Shown: piece by piece, positions 38,627-50,490 of the stretch
How the letters are laid out: every line of letters begins with the position of its first letter
How positions within the stretch are numbered: position 1 is the stretch's first letter
NCBI GenBank assembly: GCA_013365325.1
Contig: JABVXV010000400.1
Location: forward strand, 1-50,490
Reading direction: 5' to 3'
Source: Dipetalonema caudispina
Lineage: Eukaryota > Nematoda > Chromadorea > Rhabditida > Onchocercidae
DNA: 50,490 nt
Position numbers and translations under genes: made by a program
The notes under the pieces: model-generated
The model's database searches: none
What the model was told of the DNA's origin: nothing
What the model saw: only the letters and a program-made list of their open reading frames with translations

Positions 38627-39705
38627 AAGTTGTTAACCCAAGCAGCTTGTTAATGAGACCAAAAAGAGTGAAAAATATCGATGGTCTTATTTTTTTTAAT
38701 TCAATTTAAAGCTATTAATCAAACTCAAATGATTAAGAATGAAGAGATATTCCCGAAAACATATGCATATCGAGAAGAAATACCTCTAAAAATGATTATT
38801 GAGCGAAATTAAATAATAAAAAATATTTCATTTTGAAACATTTTAAAATTTCGTAATTTGTACTTTTTTTATCTACAAATTAAAAACATGAAATTCAATA
38901 CCTTCTTATTGGAAAGAAGATACAGTCACATTACCAGTTGTAAGAATGTAAATTGAATGAAAAAAAAAAAATATACCTGATGAAATTCATAGTGTAAATT
39001 TGGTGTAACTATCAAGCATGTTAAATTTTGAGCAGTTTTTCGAATTGCACACAAGTTATCGTGTTGCTTGTTAAAAAAAAAAAGACATTTATCGCAGTAC
39101 TTTTAGTTCTCCAATGTTGAAAATACATCTGAAAATATGGTGAAAACAAAATTTGCAATGAAATTATTTCTTCTCTATTGTGCTTCTAAACGTTTTACGT
39201 ATACATTGATAAAAACAATCTTTTCTGAACACGTTTTACGTGTCAAACGTATATCAATGAGTTTTAACTATGAAGACTGTAAAATCAACACTGAAAATAC
39301 AGTCAAATAGAAATAAAAAGATTTGAAATCGAAGAATGGCCGAAATATTATTCAAATTTTTGAACTGAATATGTTGCTGGGAATTCAATTTGAGCTAGCC
39401 ATATTCATAAAATATATAAGAGTTATCAGTTCACTAGCCTACCTAACTTTTGAGAAAACAGAGTTGGAATTTTAATATATTTGCGAAAACCAGAAATCAA
39501 AAATTTGAAAATCTTTAGCCAATTTCCCTTGATAAAAATCAAGTCCGATCCATATGGATAGTAACTATGAATTCCATCTAACTGATTGCACCGAAAATAC
39601 TAATTTGTTCGCCTGAATTTTACAAAAACAACCGGAGTCTAAACTTTGAAAGTTCTTAGAGAAGACGTTTGAAATCTAAATTTCGAAAATTTGCAAAGCA
39701 AAGAC

Positions 39706-39710
39706 AAAAA
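39706..39710 (-). terminator. RNA polymerase III terminator of tRNA-Glu
   Basis: Five T residues on the minus strand begin 9 bases after the tRNA discriminator base. Confidence 0.8.
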
Positions 39711-39718
39711 GTCCGCAA

Positions 39719-39790
39719 TTCCCATGCCGGGAATCGAACCCGGGCCGCGTGGGTGAAAGCCACGAATCCTAGCCACTAGACCACATGGGA
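39719..39790 (-). tRNA. tRNA-Glu (anticodon UUC)
   Basis: The 72-base cloverleaf has acceptor stem TCCCATG/CATGGGA, A-box-like TGGTCTAGTGGC, anticodon stem CGTGG/CCACG with loop CTTTCAC (anticodon at 39757-39755) and a canonical B box GGTTCGATTCC at 39740-39730. The discriminator base is A. There is no intron. It decodes GAA and GAG by wobble. A T5 terminator follows. Confidence 0.98.
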
Positions 39791-40833
39791 GATGATAATT
39801 TGTCAATCAGTTTAACTTAAGCGAGAAAACTAAAAATTTAATTTCTGCAACAAGGACAAGCTAACTTTCTCATTGGTGATCATATTTGCATTATGTAGCT
39901 AGAAAAATCAGAAAATTGTACCTGCTAATCATCAGACAATAATGGTCCAAAGTAATTATTCGAAATAATTAAATCCTTAAGAAAAGAAAAAAAAAAAAAA
40001 AAGCGAAAATAAACTAATATACGTCAGAACTGATCAATGGCATTAACAGAAATTAACAAAAAAAAAAAAAAAGAGATGGTGGGAAATAATAGCGGCTGCA
40101 TTAAATGCTTTCCATCTGAAATTGGAATTTGTTCGGTTCTTTTGTCGTATTGATCAAATTAGCGAATTGGATTCCTTCTGGCAATTCTTGAAGATTTATT
40201 TCGGTTATATTACTTCTTTTATTTTTATATCAATAAATTTTGTATGTAATAGATCCACTTCATTATTTATTTCATTATCTTAGATATTATAGCACGGATA
40301 TCTTATTCCTGTCTCCCATCAAAGTTACCCCACATTTGTGTGTAAGATTTTAGTTCAGATACCTATTTGAGAGCTTATTTTAAAATGTACATGTCTTTCT
40401 GTTTGCTTTACTTAAACTTTTGTAAATTATAAAATTGCATAAAAGTTAATGGTTTCGGTATTTATTGTACAAATCTACTTGTTGTATTACTTTTTTTTCA
40501 TTCGTTTTTTCAGCTATTACGGAATCTTATGCAGTCTCATTCGAAAATTTCTCCCTATAAAGTGGCAAAATTCAGATAGCATATAATGCTTCGTACAGCA
40601 TTTTGTAAGTTTATTATAGAAACTTTTTCGGGAAATGGGACATATTTTAGGAATTCGTTATAAGTTTTTACTCTTCTCAAGTCAAACAATATTTTGAATC
40701 ATAAAATACTCTCTGTCGGTCTTGTCAGTCATGAAATATCTTTTAAAAGGTAAAGCTGCCAGTTGGCAAGGATAAAAATTGTCACGGATAATATTTATCT
40801 AGCGACAAGTTATCTAGCTAAGTTTATCAGGTG
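39791..40833. other. Intergenic region
   Basis: AT-rich DNA with two A-runs near 39985 and 40060. The zinc transporter promoter should lie here. TTTATCAG at 40823-40830, directly before its ATG, looks like a trans-splice acceptor. Confidence 0.5.
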
Positions 40834-43800
40834 ATGAAGCATTTCCTAGCAATAAAGTTCCAGTATAATAAGGTGATGGGATTGTTATGTAAATTAAGGA
40901 AAGGAATATGGAGCAGTGAGCAGGTAGATGATGAAGAAGAAAACGAACTTCTGAAAAGTTTTCTACAATGTATTTTAGAAGCTTCTTTACATCACTGCCG
41001 TTGTTTTCGAATGTTAAGATTTCAACGTCAGTCATTCCTAAGCTAAAAAACTTTATCTTTTATACCTGGATTTTGTTTCATCTTTTTCAATTTATACTTT
41101 ATTTTTTTGTCGTAGTGCTGGAGAAGCCTTTACATGTGCTGTTCCATACCTGTGCATTCAACGGGAAACTTAATGAACTCAAAGGTAAATTGTTTCGTGC
41201 TGCTCAGTTATCACGAAAACGAAATGTTGCGACAGAGGACGTAATTGAAGAGGTCATTTTTCTCCAGATTCTTTCGACGAAAGCTGAAATTAAATTATAA
41301 TGAGACTAATCTGCATCGTCCTTGGTTAGGGTAAAATAAAATATTATTAATATAGTGTGGATTTAAATGGAATTATCACCGACCTAATAATTTCCAAGGC
41401 TGCTGAAAAGGCGAGAAGGGAATTATAAATATTTCTTCGGAGGTGAGAAGGATTACAGTATTAGTGAGATTCAGAGTTCCATAGTTAACTTTCTCATCCT
41501 TGAATATACAGTTTCTTGATTTCAGACTCGTGCCATGTTAGAATTTGGTTTGACACGTGAACATCTTCAGAATTTACCACGGAAGGAGCTTTTTCCCAAG
41601 AAAGCAATGTATAATACGAAAGACGTTTACCACAAAGCATTACAGGTTTTTGTTTTTGTCCACCAAATATTTTTAATGGAATTCAGTGATTTTTAAAGAA
41701 TCCTGTTGTGTTTTTTTTTTCAGGTACATGGTAGTGAAAGAGGTATACAGCAAAGGATGCAATTGTATCAGAAGTATTTATATCAAAACCCATTGTTTGA
41801 TGAGCGAAAGCAAAAGAAAAACCAATCTACTTCGCTTGGTGCGGAGGTGGTTAAATTTCATTTTTAATCTCAATCGTTTACTTAGGAAAATCTTCAGTTC
41901 GACATATAGTTGTTGTTGAATCACCGTTTTATCTTTTCTATTAATAGAGACTAATACAGACTTACTAGTTCTTCAATCCAGGATGCTACAAATGCTGTAA
42001 AGATTGCACTGGGCACAAATTTCCTTGACGTTTGTTTCAAATTATATGGCGCATTTATTACTGGTTCGTTTGGAACATTTCCATCATTCTGTGCTTAACG
42101 TTAAACCATTTAAAATAAAGTGGTGGGTTCATTGCTTGAGTAATCCCCTTTTGCTTAGGATAAGAAAGCTGAATGTCCTGAAATCTAACATCATACTGAA
42201 ATCGGAAGTGAGGTTTAATATCTGGGTTCGAAATTTTGTATTACTTGAAACAATAGACTTTGAAATTTTTAAGCTTTTGTTGCTTTAATGGTAAAGTTAT
42301 ATTCATCATTCAGGATCAAAAAGCTTAGCTGCAGAAGGTTTACATAGTTCCCTTGATTTGACCAACCAAATTATTCTGATGTACGGAATACGATGGTCGA
42401 AACTGAATCCCACGCCAACTTACCCGTATGGTTACGGCAATGCACGATATATTGCTTCGTTAATCAGTGGTTGCTGGCTTTTTGGATTCGGTGGTGGAGT
42501 TTCTCTGTATCATGGTGTTACTGGTCTGCTTCATCCTCACGCTATCGAATCACCGGCATGGGCAAGTTTTGCAAAGAATCGAATATGTGGTTAAGACTTG
42601 CCAAAGATATCAAATTTTTTCATGTTGCAAAAATATGGATAAAACCAATATAACCTACTGTACTAAGGCCAGTAGAGTAAGTTTAGTGTTGTACAAAAAT
42701 TTGACAACAATTTGATGTAAGCAGACATGTAAAAATTCCTTAAATAAAATTCTGTATCAAGAATGGGAATTAAGTCAGCTTCCTTAGCTCTTTGAAGACT
42801 TTAAGACTTATTTCCAGTCAATTTTTTCTTCTTTTGTTTCACGAATTTTTATAAAAGCACTGATTATAGATTTCAGGCATTTGTCACTTTGACAATTTCT
42901 TTCTTACTGCAAGGGTCATCAGCATCATATGCATGGTGGAAAGTACGGCGGAAAGCGAAGCAGTGTCGAATGTCCTTCATTGAATATGGTGATTTAAAAT
43001 TTAGATTTTTAAATTTTAAGATTTTTTTTGATATGCAGCACACGTCAGAGTTACTGTCCAAGTTATAACATAAATTTGATGGTTATATTTCAAGTTAAAT
43101 TACAGGATCAGCTAGTTGTGATAGATGCAGCAGTTTAACTCTTTCCTCATTTTTAGGATGCTGTTTTAGATAGAGAACTGCTGAATACTATTTGACAATG
43201 TGAAATATTATTTAACAAAAATATGAAATATTATTCATTATTTATAAAATATATATAAATAATAAAATAATGTCCCACTAAAAATATATATTATATAATT
43301 AGTGAGATATTATTTTATTATATATATATATATATACTTAATTTTATATTAATATGTATAATTTTAACTAGCGAAATACTGCAGGTTATGTCTCGAAATT
43401 CCATTTCAGTGAGAACAAGCGCTGACCCAAGTTTAAGTGTTGTCTGTTTGGAAGATTCGGCATCAATTCTTGGAGCATTCATTTCGGCTTCGTCAATCGC
43501 ATTGAGCTGTGTGCTGGAAACCAGTATCCCGGATTCCGTTGGTTCAGTTTTGATTGGTATTTTGTTAGGTAGTATTGCTGCATTCATCATTCGCAACAAC
43601 GCTATGCACTTGGCGGGGAAATCAGTCCCACAAGTAGTAATCAACGATATTGTAGCACAATTGAGGCACGACAACATTATCAAGTTAGTTTTTCAAGCTT
43701 TCCTATGTAGCATGGATTAAAAATTATCCTGCATAATTACCACCACTTTTTCTGGATTCTTTTGTAATGAACCACCTCGTAATAACTGTGTATTTCTCAA

Positions 43801-46335
43801 AAAAGAATGGATGAAATCTTAAAGTATTAATTTAAATTGCTGATCAGAACATATAAATTCTAGAGTCCTTGTTCCACATCCCTGGGTCATTAGAAGTATC
43901 GGTAATAACTCACTTGTTTCCTCTTCCTTTTACTACCTTATCTGTTTTTAGTTTCGTCTTTCCTAACTCTTGTCCTAAATTAATTACTTTTTATTTGTCA
44001 TTTGAAAATTACGTCATACACTGTTAGTATAGGTCAGTACACGATGTGAAAGCAGTTGGACATGGAGTTGGGCAAGTTCGATTTAAAGCAGAAGTAGAGT
44101 ATGATGGACGAGCAATTACCAATCTGTATCTTTCGGAGTCATGTCACATTCCTTCTGTCATTGAGGTCAGTCAATTTCATCAACATCATTTAAGGAACTT
44201 TTTTAAGAGATACCATGTCTCAAAAATGATAACATTTATAAACTGCGAAAATTTTCATTTATTTGTTCATTTTTTATGAGAAATTCATCTATTTATGATT
44301 CTCCAAAAAACTTATTCATTCTTTCCGACATTTCCTGCAAATATCGCCAAATTTTAATCTTGTATTTCTCTTGGGGAAAGTTATTTTTTTACCAGAAAAG
44401 TTCAACATGTGAAGGCTGCAAAAAAGATGAGAATTTCTTTTAGCTTTCTGCTGCTCGTACTAATACCAAAAGCTTTTTAATTACTCTGGAGACGGAAAAA
44501 CTCGAAAAAAATTTTGAAAAAAAGTTGTGATTTGAAAGGAAATTGTTGAATATTCGTATAGTGAAGTATCTTCAAGTCAGTTTTTATCTTTCTATCCACA
44601 TCTGAATTTTTGAATGATCTTCAACTTTCTATGAAATTTGTATACTTTTTGATACAATTCTTTTCAAGTTTTCCAAAATTTGAATCTTGTGACTTCGAAA
44701 TTTGAACTCCAGTTTTGACAGCAGATTTTAGTATAGTTAAATGCAGTATGTTATCTCAATCACAGACAAACAGTGTTACAAAATTGTGATTGAAATTTCA
44801 GCAGATTACGTCTCAAACTATGTAGTGACTTCAACTGGTAAGCAAATAAATAATCTGGAATTATAGATAGGACTTGATTTTCTCTTAGCTATTATGAAAA
44901 AAAAATCAACTCTCAACAATCGCTAAAGTGCCTGCCGTTGCAGAAAATTTCTTTCAATTATTTTTGACGGTTTTTTTTTCTAAACAAATATTTTAGATGC
45001 TGCTGTGATTTTGGTTAAAAAGCCATCTACTCACAAAAATGTGTTGTTCCTTTTTCATCAAATTGAAAACCAGTTCATACACGTACTTTTCTCCTCTTTT
45101 TTCTAGATATCTATTTAAAAGGAAAAAGGAATAATCTTAAACTAAAATGGTCTGTTGGGTTGAAATTTACTAAGACATTCCCACGAAAAAAAAGAAGGCT
45201 TATATATGAAAAATCAATTCCTCCTCAAAAATTTGCTTAGGTTTATTGAAGGGCTGATTATTTGTTTGATTATATATTCATAGTGCTTAAAAGATAAATT
45301 AACCTTGAAAATCTGAATTCTCTGTTTAACATATCCCTTCCCCCTTTCCCCCATTTGATATTTTCCCGGTGTCGGGGATAGTTTCGGTTAATAAATTTCG
45401 CGGACATTAAGGAAAGTAATATGCTAGTTTTGTTTTACTATAATCTTTTAGTTGTTTCTCTAACAGTTATGATTTTTGTTTTCTTTCCTAATTTCCTGTG
45501 ATTTCACTTCCTTTACAACATCCTTCTTTCGTTTTTCGAAGAAAAAAATCTGGGAAAATGCAGAAAGTTAGCAAGCGTAATCTTAATTTGCATTTCATAA
45601 ATTTATATATTTTATTTACTTTTAATACAATGGCCTTTCTGGTTAATCTTTACACAGAAATAAAATATTCATAAATGTTGCCGAAAAAATGACCTGAGTA
45701 ATTTCCCTCATTTTTGAATTTTCTCTTTAACGATTCACTATTTCAATGATTATTTCTTCAAGCGAAACAGCTGTTTGTAGCGAAAAAGGTTGCTTCGTTC
45801 CATTTTTGTTACTCCTAGAATTCTACTTCATGCTTCTTCGCACTTCTGCTGCGATGTGTAGTGTCTTACTCAGTTTATAGGAAAGCCGAGCAGTTTTTAA
45901 AATCAATGAGTAGTATGGTGAAATAGGTTTGAAAAGTCATCACCTACTTTAAATTCTTTAATTTTCGAAATTTTTGAAAATTTTGTTCTGAACATTACGG
46001 ATTACGATCCCATTTTGCGTGTATAAATATCATCCAAATAAACATCAGCGTTGTCCTATCCTATAACACTATTCATTAAGTGTTTACTCTATCAGAGAAA
46101 CAAACATGTTGACGAAACAATCATTGCGTCTGATTGCACATTGTTCAGGAGAGAAATGAAATTTATAATTTTCCAGGAAGCAAAGAAAATTAAAGACGAA
46201 GAAGAACTGCGACGATTCATGTTACATCATGGTGAGCATATTGTTAACCGAATAGCTGATGAAGTGGATCGTATTGAAAAAGTAATCACTAAGAAGCATC
46301 CTGATGTTAAACATGTTGATTTGGAACCACTGTAA
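40834..46335 (+). CDS. SLC30A9: SLC30A9 (ZnT9)-type mitochondrial zinc transporter, complete
   Basis: The family moves zinc out of mitochondria (cation diffusion facilitator fold). Exons: 40834-41026, 41116-41252, 41526-41645, 41724-41846, 41982-42063, 42314-42561, 42877-42988, 43410-43683, 44033-44165, 46177-46335. All phases join, giving 526 residues (human 568). The N-terminus is basic and poor in acids at first, as for a mitochondrial presequence, then carries the family's N-terminal region (TRAMLEFGLTREHLQNLP). The membrane part has EGLHSSLDLTNQ, with the metal-site His and Asp near 229 and 233, PYGYGNARYIASLISG, YHGVTGLLHPH and SVVCLEDSASILG, where Glu-Asp replaces the usual HxxxD of the family, as in ZnT9. 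The C-terminal domain has VKAVGHGVGQVRFKAEVEYDGR and HPDVKHVDLEPL. Exon 6 ends with a GC donor. A 2-kb intron precedes the last exon. Exon 1 rests only on phase and the acceptor before its ATG. Confidence 0.92.
42562..42876 (+). other. GC-AG intron of the zinc transporter
   Basis: Family alignment runs IESPAW directly into AFVTLTISFLL. The exon ends at TGG and is followed by GCAAGTTTTG, the GC-AG donor consensus; the acceptor is TAGATTTCAG. Nearby GT dinucleotides either break the frame or add unrelated residues. Confidence 0.75.
43261..43319. repeat. 21-bp imperfect inverted repeat in zinc transporter intron 7
   Basis: Arms 43261-43281 and 43299-43319 pair at 19 of 21 positions around a 17-base AT-rich loop. 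It is flanked by further ATATTATT-type motifs and a TA run. It may be a small foldback element. Confidence 0.85.
44166..46176. other. Long last intron of the zinc transporter
   Basis: The roughly 2-kb intron is an outlier among the introns of this gene, the rest of which are below about 430 bases. No nested gene, RNA gene or repeat was recognised in it. Confidence 0.6.
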
Positions 46336-49300
46336 ACTGTGAAATGTCATTAGCTTTTTAACTGGATAGGAGCGTTTTGTCATATGCCTTTTTTTTTTTT
46401 TTTTTTATGCTGCTTTTATACATATATCGCGTACATTTGTTAAAAGAAAAAGAATATCACTTAGATCTTCATCTTCATACTGAAAAATCATATAAAGTAT
46501 TGGACAAGGAAGTATATCTACTTTTGGATTCTAAAAAAAATCACTTATTCATGAATCCAGAAATATACAATTTTTAAAAATTTGATTAATTCTCAGTTTT
46601 TTTCTTACTTTCATGTTTTATTCGGAAGTTATTGTACATATTATATCGTTTTACATTTCCTGATCTGCTGTATTCACTTTTCTGTGATATTTCCACCCCT
46701 TTTTGATTTATGATATTCTTGCAGTTTACCAATTAGCTATCCATATGTTATATTCTATGTTACCTGTGTTTTCATTTCTACGATGTATCATTTTAGGAAT
46801 GCATCTGGCGTTTATAATGCATGCTTTTAAGGGTGGATAAATAACGCTTTTTTCAAAAAGCGGAACAGATCGTTATTCGAAAAAGGAATTTCAGATGAAA
46901 AATTTCGAAGAAAAAAGAAATTTCAGATGAATATTATATAGTTTGAAGTCATCAACAGTGATGACATATAACAATATGATATCGACTGTGGTCGCTATAT
47001 TTTTTAGAACATCTGATGAAAAAAGATAGAATAGGTATTAAGGAAAAAAAAAGCCAGCAACAAGTGTTATGAGGAGTTATTTTAATAAGTACCCTTATAA
47101 CCTTTACAATTCCTGATCATTATATTCACAAAATATTTTCTGATAATTCTCGGGAATAATTACTGCTGTCTCTTAAATAATTCTCTAGAATCATGGATAA
47201 GTGTAAGACTGAAGATGGATCGGGAAAATCGAGAGGAATTGAGAGGTTATCGGTATTTCTAATCAAAACTTACAGTTAGCATAACAACCATTGTTTTTTT
47301 GGATAGCATGTTAAAACCTTCAATTGTATTTCAATTTTATTTCAAAATATCCTAACGATGAGGCTATCGTAGAATTCAGTAGTCCATAATTTTCCGATAA
47401 AGATATGAAAAGGCTATTTAAAGTTAAATCACAACTTTTCAAGCTATTTATTCTTAATGAGATTAAGAAGCAGTTTTTCAATACATTCTTGATACGTTCT
47501 TCTCTCAGAGAAGATAGGATTTCTCGGTATGGTATCAGTGGATAACCATTTCGAAAACTAATTTTCATCAAAAGTCTCAGGAAAACTTTCGGATTTTGGA
47601 ATGCCGAAGATAAGCTTAACAATTAGGAGAGCTTATAAAAATAAAAGAGGTGAGAGATTTGGGCATTAATAGGAGTGGATAAATGCATAAAATGAAAAGA
47701 ACCGATCTTTTTTTTTTTTTTTTTCAATCCTTTAAGTTTAAGGATAGACAATAAAAAAAAAAAAAAAAAAACATCCTACTAACTTATTTTTTAGCAATTC
47801 ATTGCATCGTCGTTCAATCATTTTAAAACGGTATTTCTTTTTTTTTTTTTGCAACAAGCTTTAACAATTCTTTAATCTTCTTAAATTTATAATTCCTGGA
47901 AAAATCATAATTCCCTTTCATATTATTACACTTCAATGTTACCTTAATTAAGCGCTTTTGGCACTAAACATTTCTTCTAAGTAAGATATTATGTCATCTT
48001 GTTTGATTCTACAATAATTGCTAATTTGAAACGGAAATTTTGTATTTCACTGAATGATCAACAAATTCCTATGGATGAACAGAAAGAAAAAGAAAAATTA
48101 ACAAATTTATGAAAGGTGATAATGATTAACCAACACATTGAAGATAATAAGATTGATGAATATGAAATTTTTCATAATTTAGTAAGTAATTTTTATTAGC
48201 TATTCTTGATATCTGGCTAAGATAGTCTATCGCATTTTATTAATGACAGCCATCAACGGACATTCTTCATTGCGTATTTAAGCGCAACATTAATTATGTC
48301 AAATTTTCGATAAAATCACTTCATGTATTTACTAAGATTTGTAATAGCTTGCTATCTTCTATCAATTCTCGATCGTTAAATTCCAAATTGCCGATACATA
48401 TTGTTGCATAAAAGAAGTGATTCATAGTTTGTAACGCGAATACCAATACGGAAATGCAATCAGTTTTACTAAATTGTTGTATCAGCTTCTATAATTTCGA
48501 TAGAGCAGCCGGAAAATAGAAGCCACTGAAAATGACTGGCAATGCATGTAAAATTTCTCAACCAGTCAAATATGATCAATTCTTTTTTCTCTTTGTCCTT
48601 TGAAAAGTGAAGATTTAATTGGTTTAGCAAAAAAAAAAAAAAAAAAAATTGAAAAAACAATTCTTATTGATTCCAATTTACTCGTTAAATTTTGTACTTT
48701 TTTACTGTTACCAGAAATCAATTACTCTATTTCGTTAATTAGTTAATAGAGAATCAAGAATAAAAGAAGAAAAATATATAAAATATGAAATTTCACAATT
48801 TTTTGGCAAGTAATTCAAAAGAGTAATTTAAATGAACAATAAATGTAAAAAATTAATTAACGTAATAAACGAATTATTTTCCTACCTTTTTATCCGATTT
48901 ATTCTTCCATAAGAAGAACATTCTTGCAACAACAGTTAGCAAGAAGCGCAATTGTAACTAATCGATCGAATCTTTGCCATTGTCCTTAGCAAATGATTAT
49001 AAGAAATTATTGCAAGGATAACGATTTATACTTTTAGAACATTCAATATCATATCTAATCTTATCCATAATTATATAGTAGAGTGATAAGAATAATTGAT
49101 AATTAAGTTTGTCGGCAGCTAGTTGAAAGTATGAAGTGTTAATTAGTAAAATCTGGATTTCAGTTTCAACAATGAGCAAAAAAATTTGAGAGCTGGATCA
49201 AGTTTGCTTCCAAATTTTTGCTTTTCCCAGCTGGTAAATTTCCAACAGTTGACTTTAGCTGTCAACGAATCAGTTCTATTTCCATTCGTATCCGGAGTAA

Positions 49301-49364
49301 CTAGGCGGTTATGAATTTTCCTTCTCGAATTCATCCTTTCATTCGTTTAAAAATCAGTAGTATA
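46336..49364. other. Intergenic region
   Basis: AT-rich with several long A- and T-runs (46390, 47708, 47755, 47839, 48630). One open frame of about 100 codons on the minus strand near 47320-47622 starts with TTG rather than ATG and has no recognisable homology, so I do not call it. Confidence 0.5.
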
Positions 49365-49736
49365 TCAGCTAACAATGATATGTCCATTATCAACAATTTG
49401 AGTAGCTGTTGGAGATTCAGTAGCATGACTAATCAAATGATTATCCGTTTTCCGTTGTTTTCCATGGTACTTCTGATATCGATACCGCCAAACAGTGAAT
49501 CTTCGTAGAAGCCATGTCATGAAGGTTTTAAATGCAATTAAAACAAAAAATAATGCCAGAATTATAGCTGTTCCAATTCCAATCCATGGATCATAATAAC
49601 GATAGAAATCATCAGCAGTTCGTGGTGGATTCGAATCCATAAAATCACGTTTATCCGGAGTTTTACATGTTGGAAAACAGGAATTATGTTGTTCCTTCTG
49701 TTGCTGTTGCTGTTGGACTGCTTCTGATGCATACAT
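49365..49736 (-). CDS. Small single-pass membrane protein with glutamine run
   Basis: The intronless frame of 123 residues starts at the ATG at 49736. The N-terminal half is polar with QQQQQQ near residues 8-13, two cysteines (SCFPTC) and a DFYRYYDPW segment. A single hydrophobic helix spans about residues 51-75 (IGIGTAIILALFFVLIAF and following). It is followed by a strongly basic RRFTVWRYRYQK, so the positive-inside rule puts the C-terminus in the cytosol and the N-terminus outside. The tail is polar, ending HIIVS. There is no signal peptide, so it may be a type III membrane protein or lack an upstream exon. I do not recognise the family; small proteins of this kind are common in nematodes. 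Composition and length in this AT-rich setting argue that it is real. Confidence 0.6.
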   Translation of the reverse strand: MYASEAVQQQQQQKEQHNSCFPTCKTPDKRDFMDSNPPRTADDFYRYYDPWIGIGTAIILALFFVLIAFKTFMTWLLRRFTVWRYRYQKYHGKQRKTDNHLISHATESPTATQIVDNGHIIVS

Positions 49737-50075
49737 TATTTGCAGTAAACCTTAAACTAAGCTTATGGCCAAAACACTTGTTAAGTATTATTGTTTCTCA
49801 AGGGGGGGGAAAAAGAGCCACGCCCTTTGTAGTCGATTTAAACAAGTCGAAAAGAAATCAAAAAGAGAACGAAGAAGAAGTAAATAAATAGGAAAAGATG
49901 GAAGAACAGACAAAAAGAATAGATTTTTTCATTGCAAAAGAATGAAGCAATTAAGATGAAGAAGACATTGAAAAAGAAGATAAAATGAAGATTGTGTTGA
50001 ATTTCCTCCTGAAAAGTCACATTATGTATTCCAAAGTAGACGAAATAACGAAAATAAAATCAAAACAGTGCTATC

Positions 50076-50177
50076 GCTACTACTGCTACTGCTACTGCTG
50101 CTGCTAATGCTACTGCTATTGCTATTGCTGCTGCTGTTGTTGTTGTTGTTGTTGTTATTGTTGCTGCTGCTATTGCG
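50076..50177. repeat. Compound trinucleotide repeat (CTG/CTA/TTG/ATT)
   Basis: A run of GCTACTGCTATTGTTG-type triplets. Read on the minus strand one frame is open and Asn/Ser-rich, but it has no ATG and follows an in-frame stop, so it is not called as coding. It lies about 340 bases upstream of the small membrane protein on its strand and could be in its 5' region. Confidence 0.85.
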
Positions 50178-50346
50178 ACTAGTTAGCTGCTAATAATTTA
50201 CTACAACCGCTTCCGTTAAATATCGGTTGAAGTTTGCTTGATTTGATACCACTCTGCTTCATTGCTTGCTTGTTTGCTTATTTGTTTTATATAAGAGGTA
50301 CTCATTTACATGCTTACTTACTGCCTACCAGTAGCTAATGTTAATG

Positions 50347-50490
<144 letters not shown>

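Larger units (their letters stand above)
37552..39718. other. Intergenic region containing a dispersed-repeat copy
   Basis: Apart from the repeat copy at 38191-38626 I see only AT-rich DNA with A-runs. It is upstream of the hydrolase and downstream of the tRNA gene on the minus strand. Confidence 0.6.

Noticed and set aside
47320..47622. Minus-strand open frame of 100 codons
   Set aside because: The initiating codon is TTG, residues are dominated by Leu/Ser/Ile as expected from AT-rich DNA, and no family is recognised.
49311..49508. Plus-strand open frames over the small membrane protein
   Set aside because: They are antisense shadows of the better-supported minus-strand frame at 49365-49736.

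Overview
The window is strongly AT-rich eukaryotic nuclear DNA. Its genes are split by many short-to-medium introns with nematode-style splice sites (GTAAG/GTATG donors, TTTCAG/TTTTAG acceptors). Two genes have an acceptor-like TTATCAG or TTCAG within about 20 bases of the first ATG, as expected for spliced-leader trans-splicing. Gene content and base composition suggest a parasitic nematode, most likely a filarial or other clade III species; this is inference, not a database match. Both ends of the window are long ATT/AAT microsatellites, so the window probably is, or ends at, a contig bounded by unassembled simple repeats.

Layout. 1-7.4 kb: microsatellite, intergenic DNA and one minus-strand signal-peptide exon (3357-3435) of an unidentified secreted protein. 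7.5-11.3 kb (minus): a complete eight-exon sedoheptulokinase. 13.3-13.9 kb: two unassigned exon-like segments. 14.1-17.2 kb (minus): a complete eight-exon core-1 beta-1,3-galactosyltransferase (C1GALT1 family). 17.3-30 kb: gene-poor DNA with simple repeats, hairpins and one copy of a roughly 440-base dispersed repeat. 30-35.7 kb (plus): a transmembrane class-5-like semaphorin with thrombospondin repeats, reconstructed over 16 exons. 36.4-37.5 kb (minus, convergent): an ABHD14-like alpha/beta hydrolase that seems to lack its C-terminal catalytic residues. 38.2-38.6 kb: second copy of the dispersed repeat. 39.7 kb (minus): tRNA-Glu(UUC). 40.8-46.3 kb (plus): an SLC30A9/ZnT9-type mitochondrial zinc transporter in ten exons. 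49.4-49.7 kb (minus): a small single-pass membrane protein with a glutamine run. The last 400 bases are compound trinucleotide repeats.

The genes do not form an obvious pathway. They are unrelated housekeeping and developmental genes: sugar phosphorylation, mucin-type O-glycan synthesis, axon or epidermal guidance, a hydrolase and mitochondrial zinc handling. All multi-exon models were built by hand. Splice phase is continuous in every one, and the summed coding length is divisible by three for the kinase, galactosyltransferase, semaphorin, hydrolase and zinc transporter. The most notable points are the streamlined class-5-like semaphorin without a visible PSI domain, two GC-AG introns fixed by homology and frame, the possibly truncated hydrolase, the young dispersed duplicate and several strong intronic or intergenic hairpins. 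I did not find a clearly new multi-gene system.
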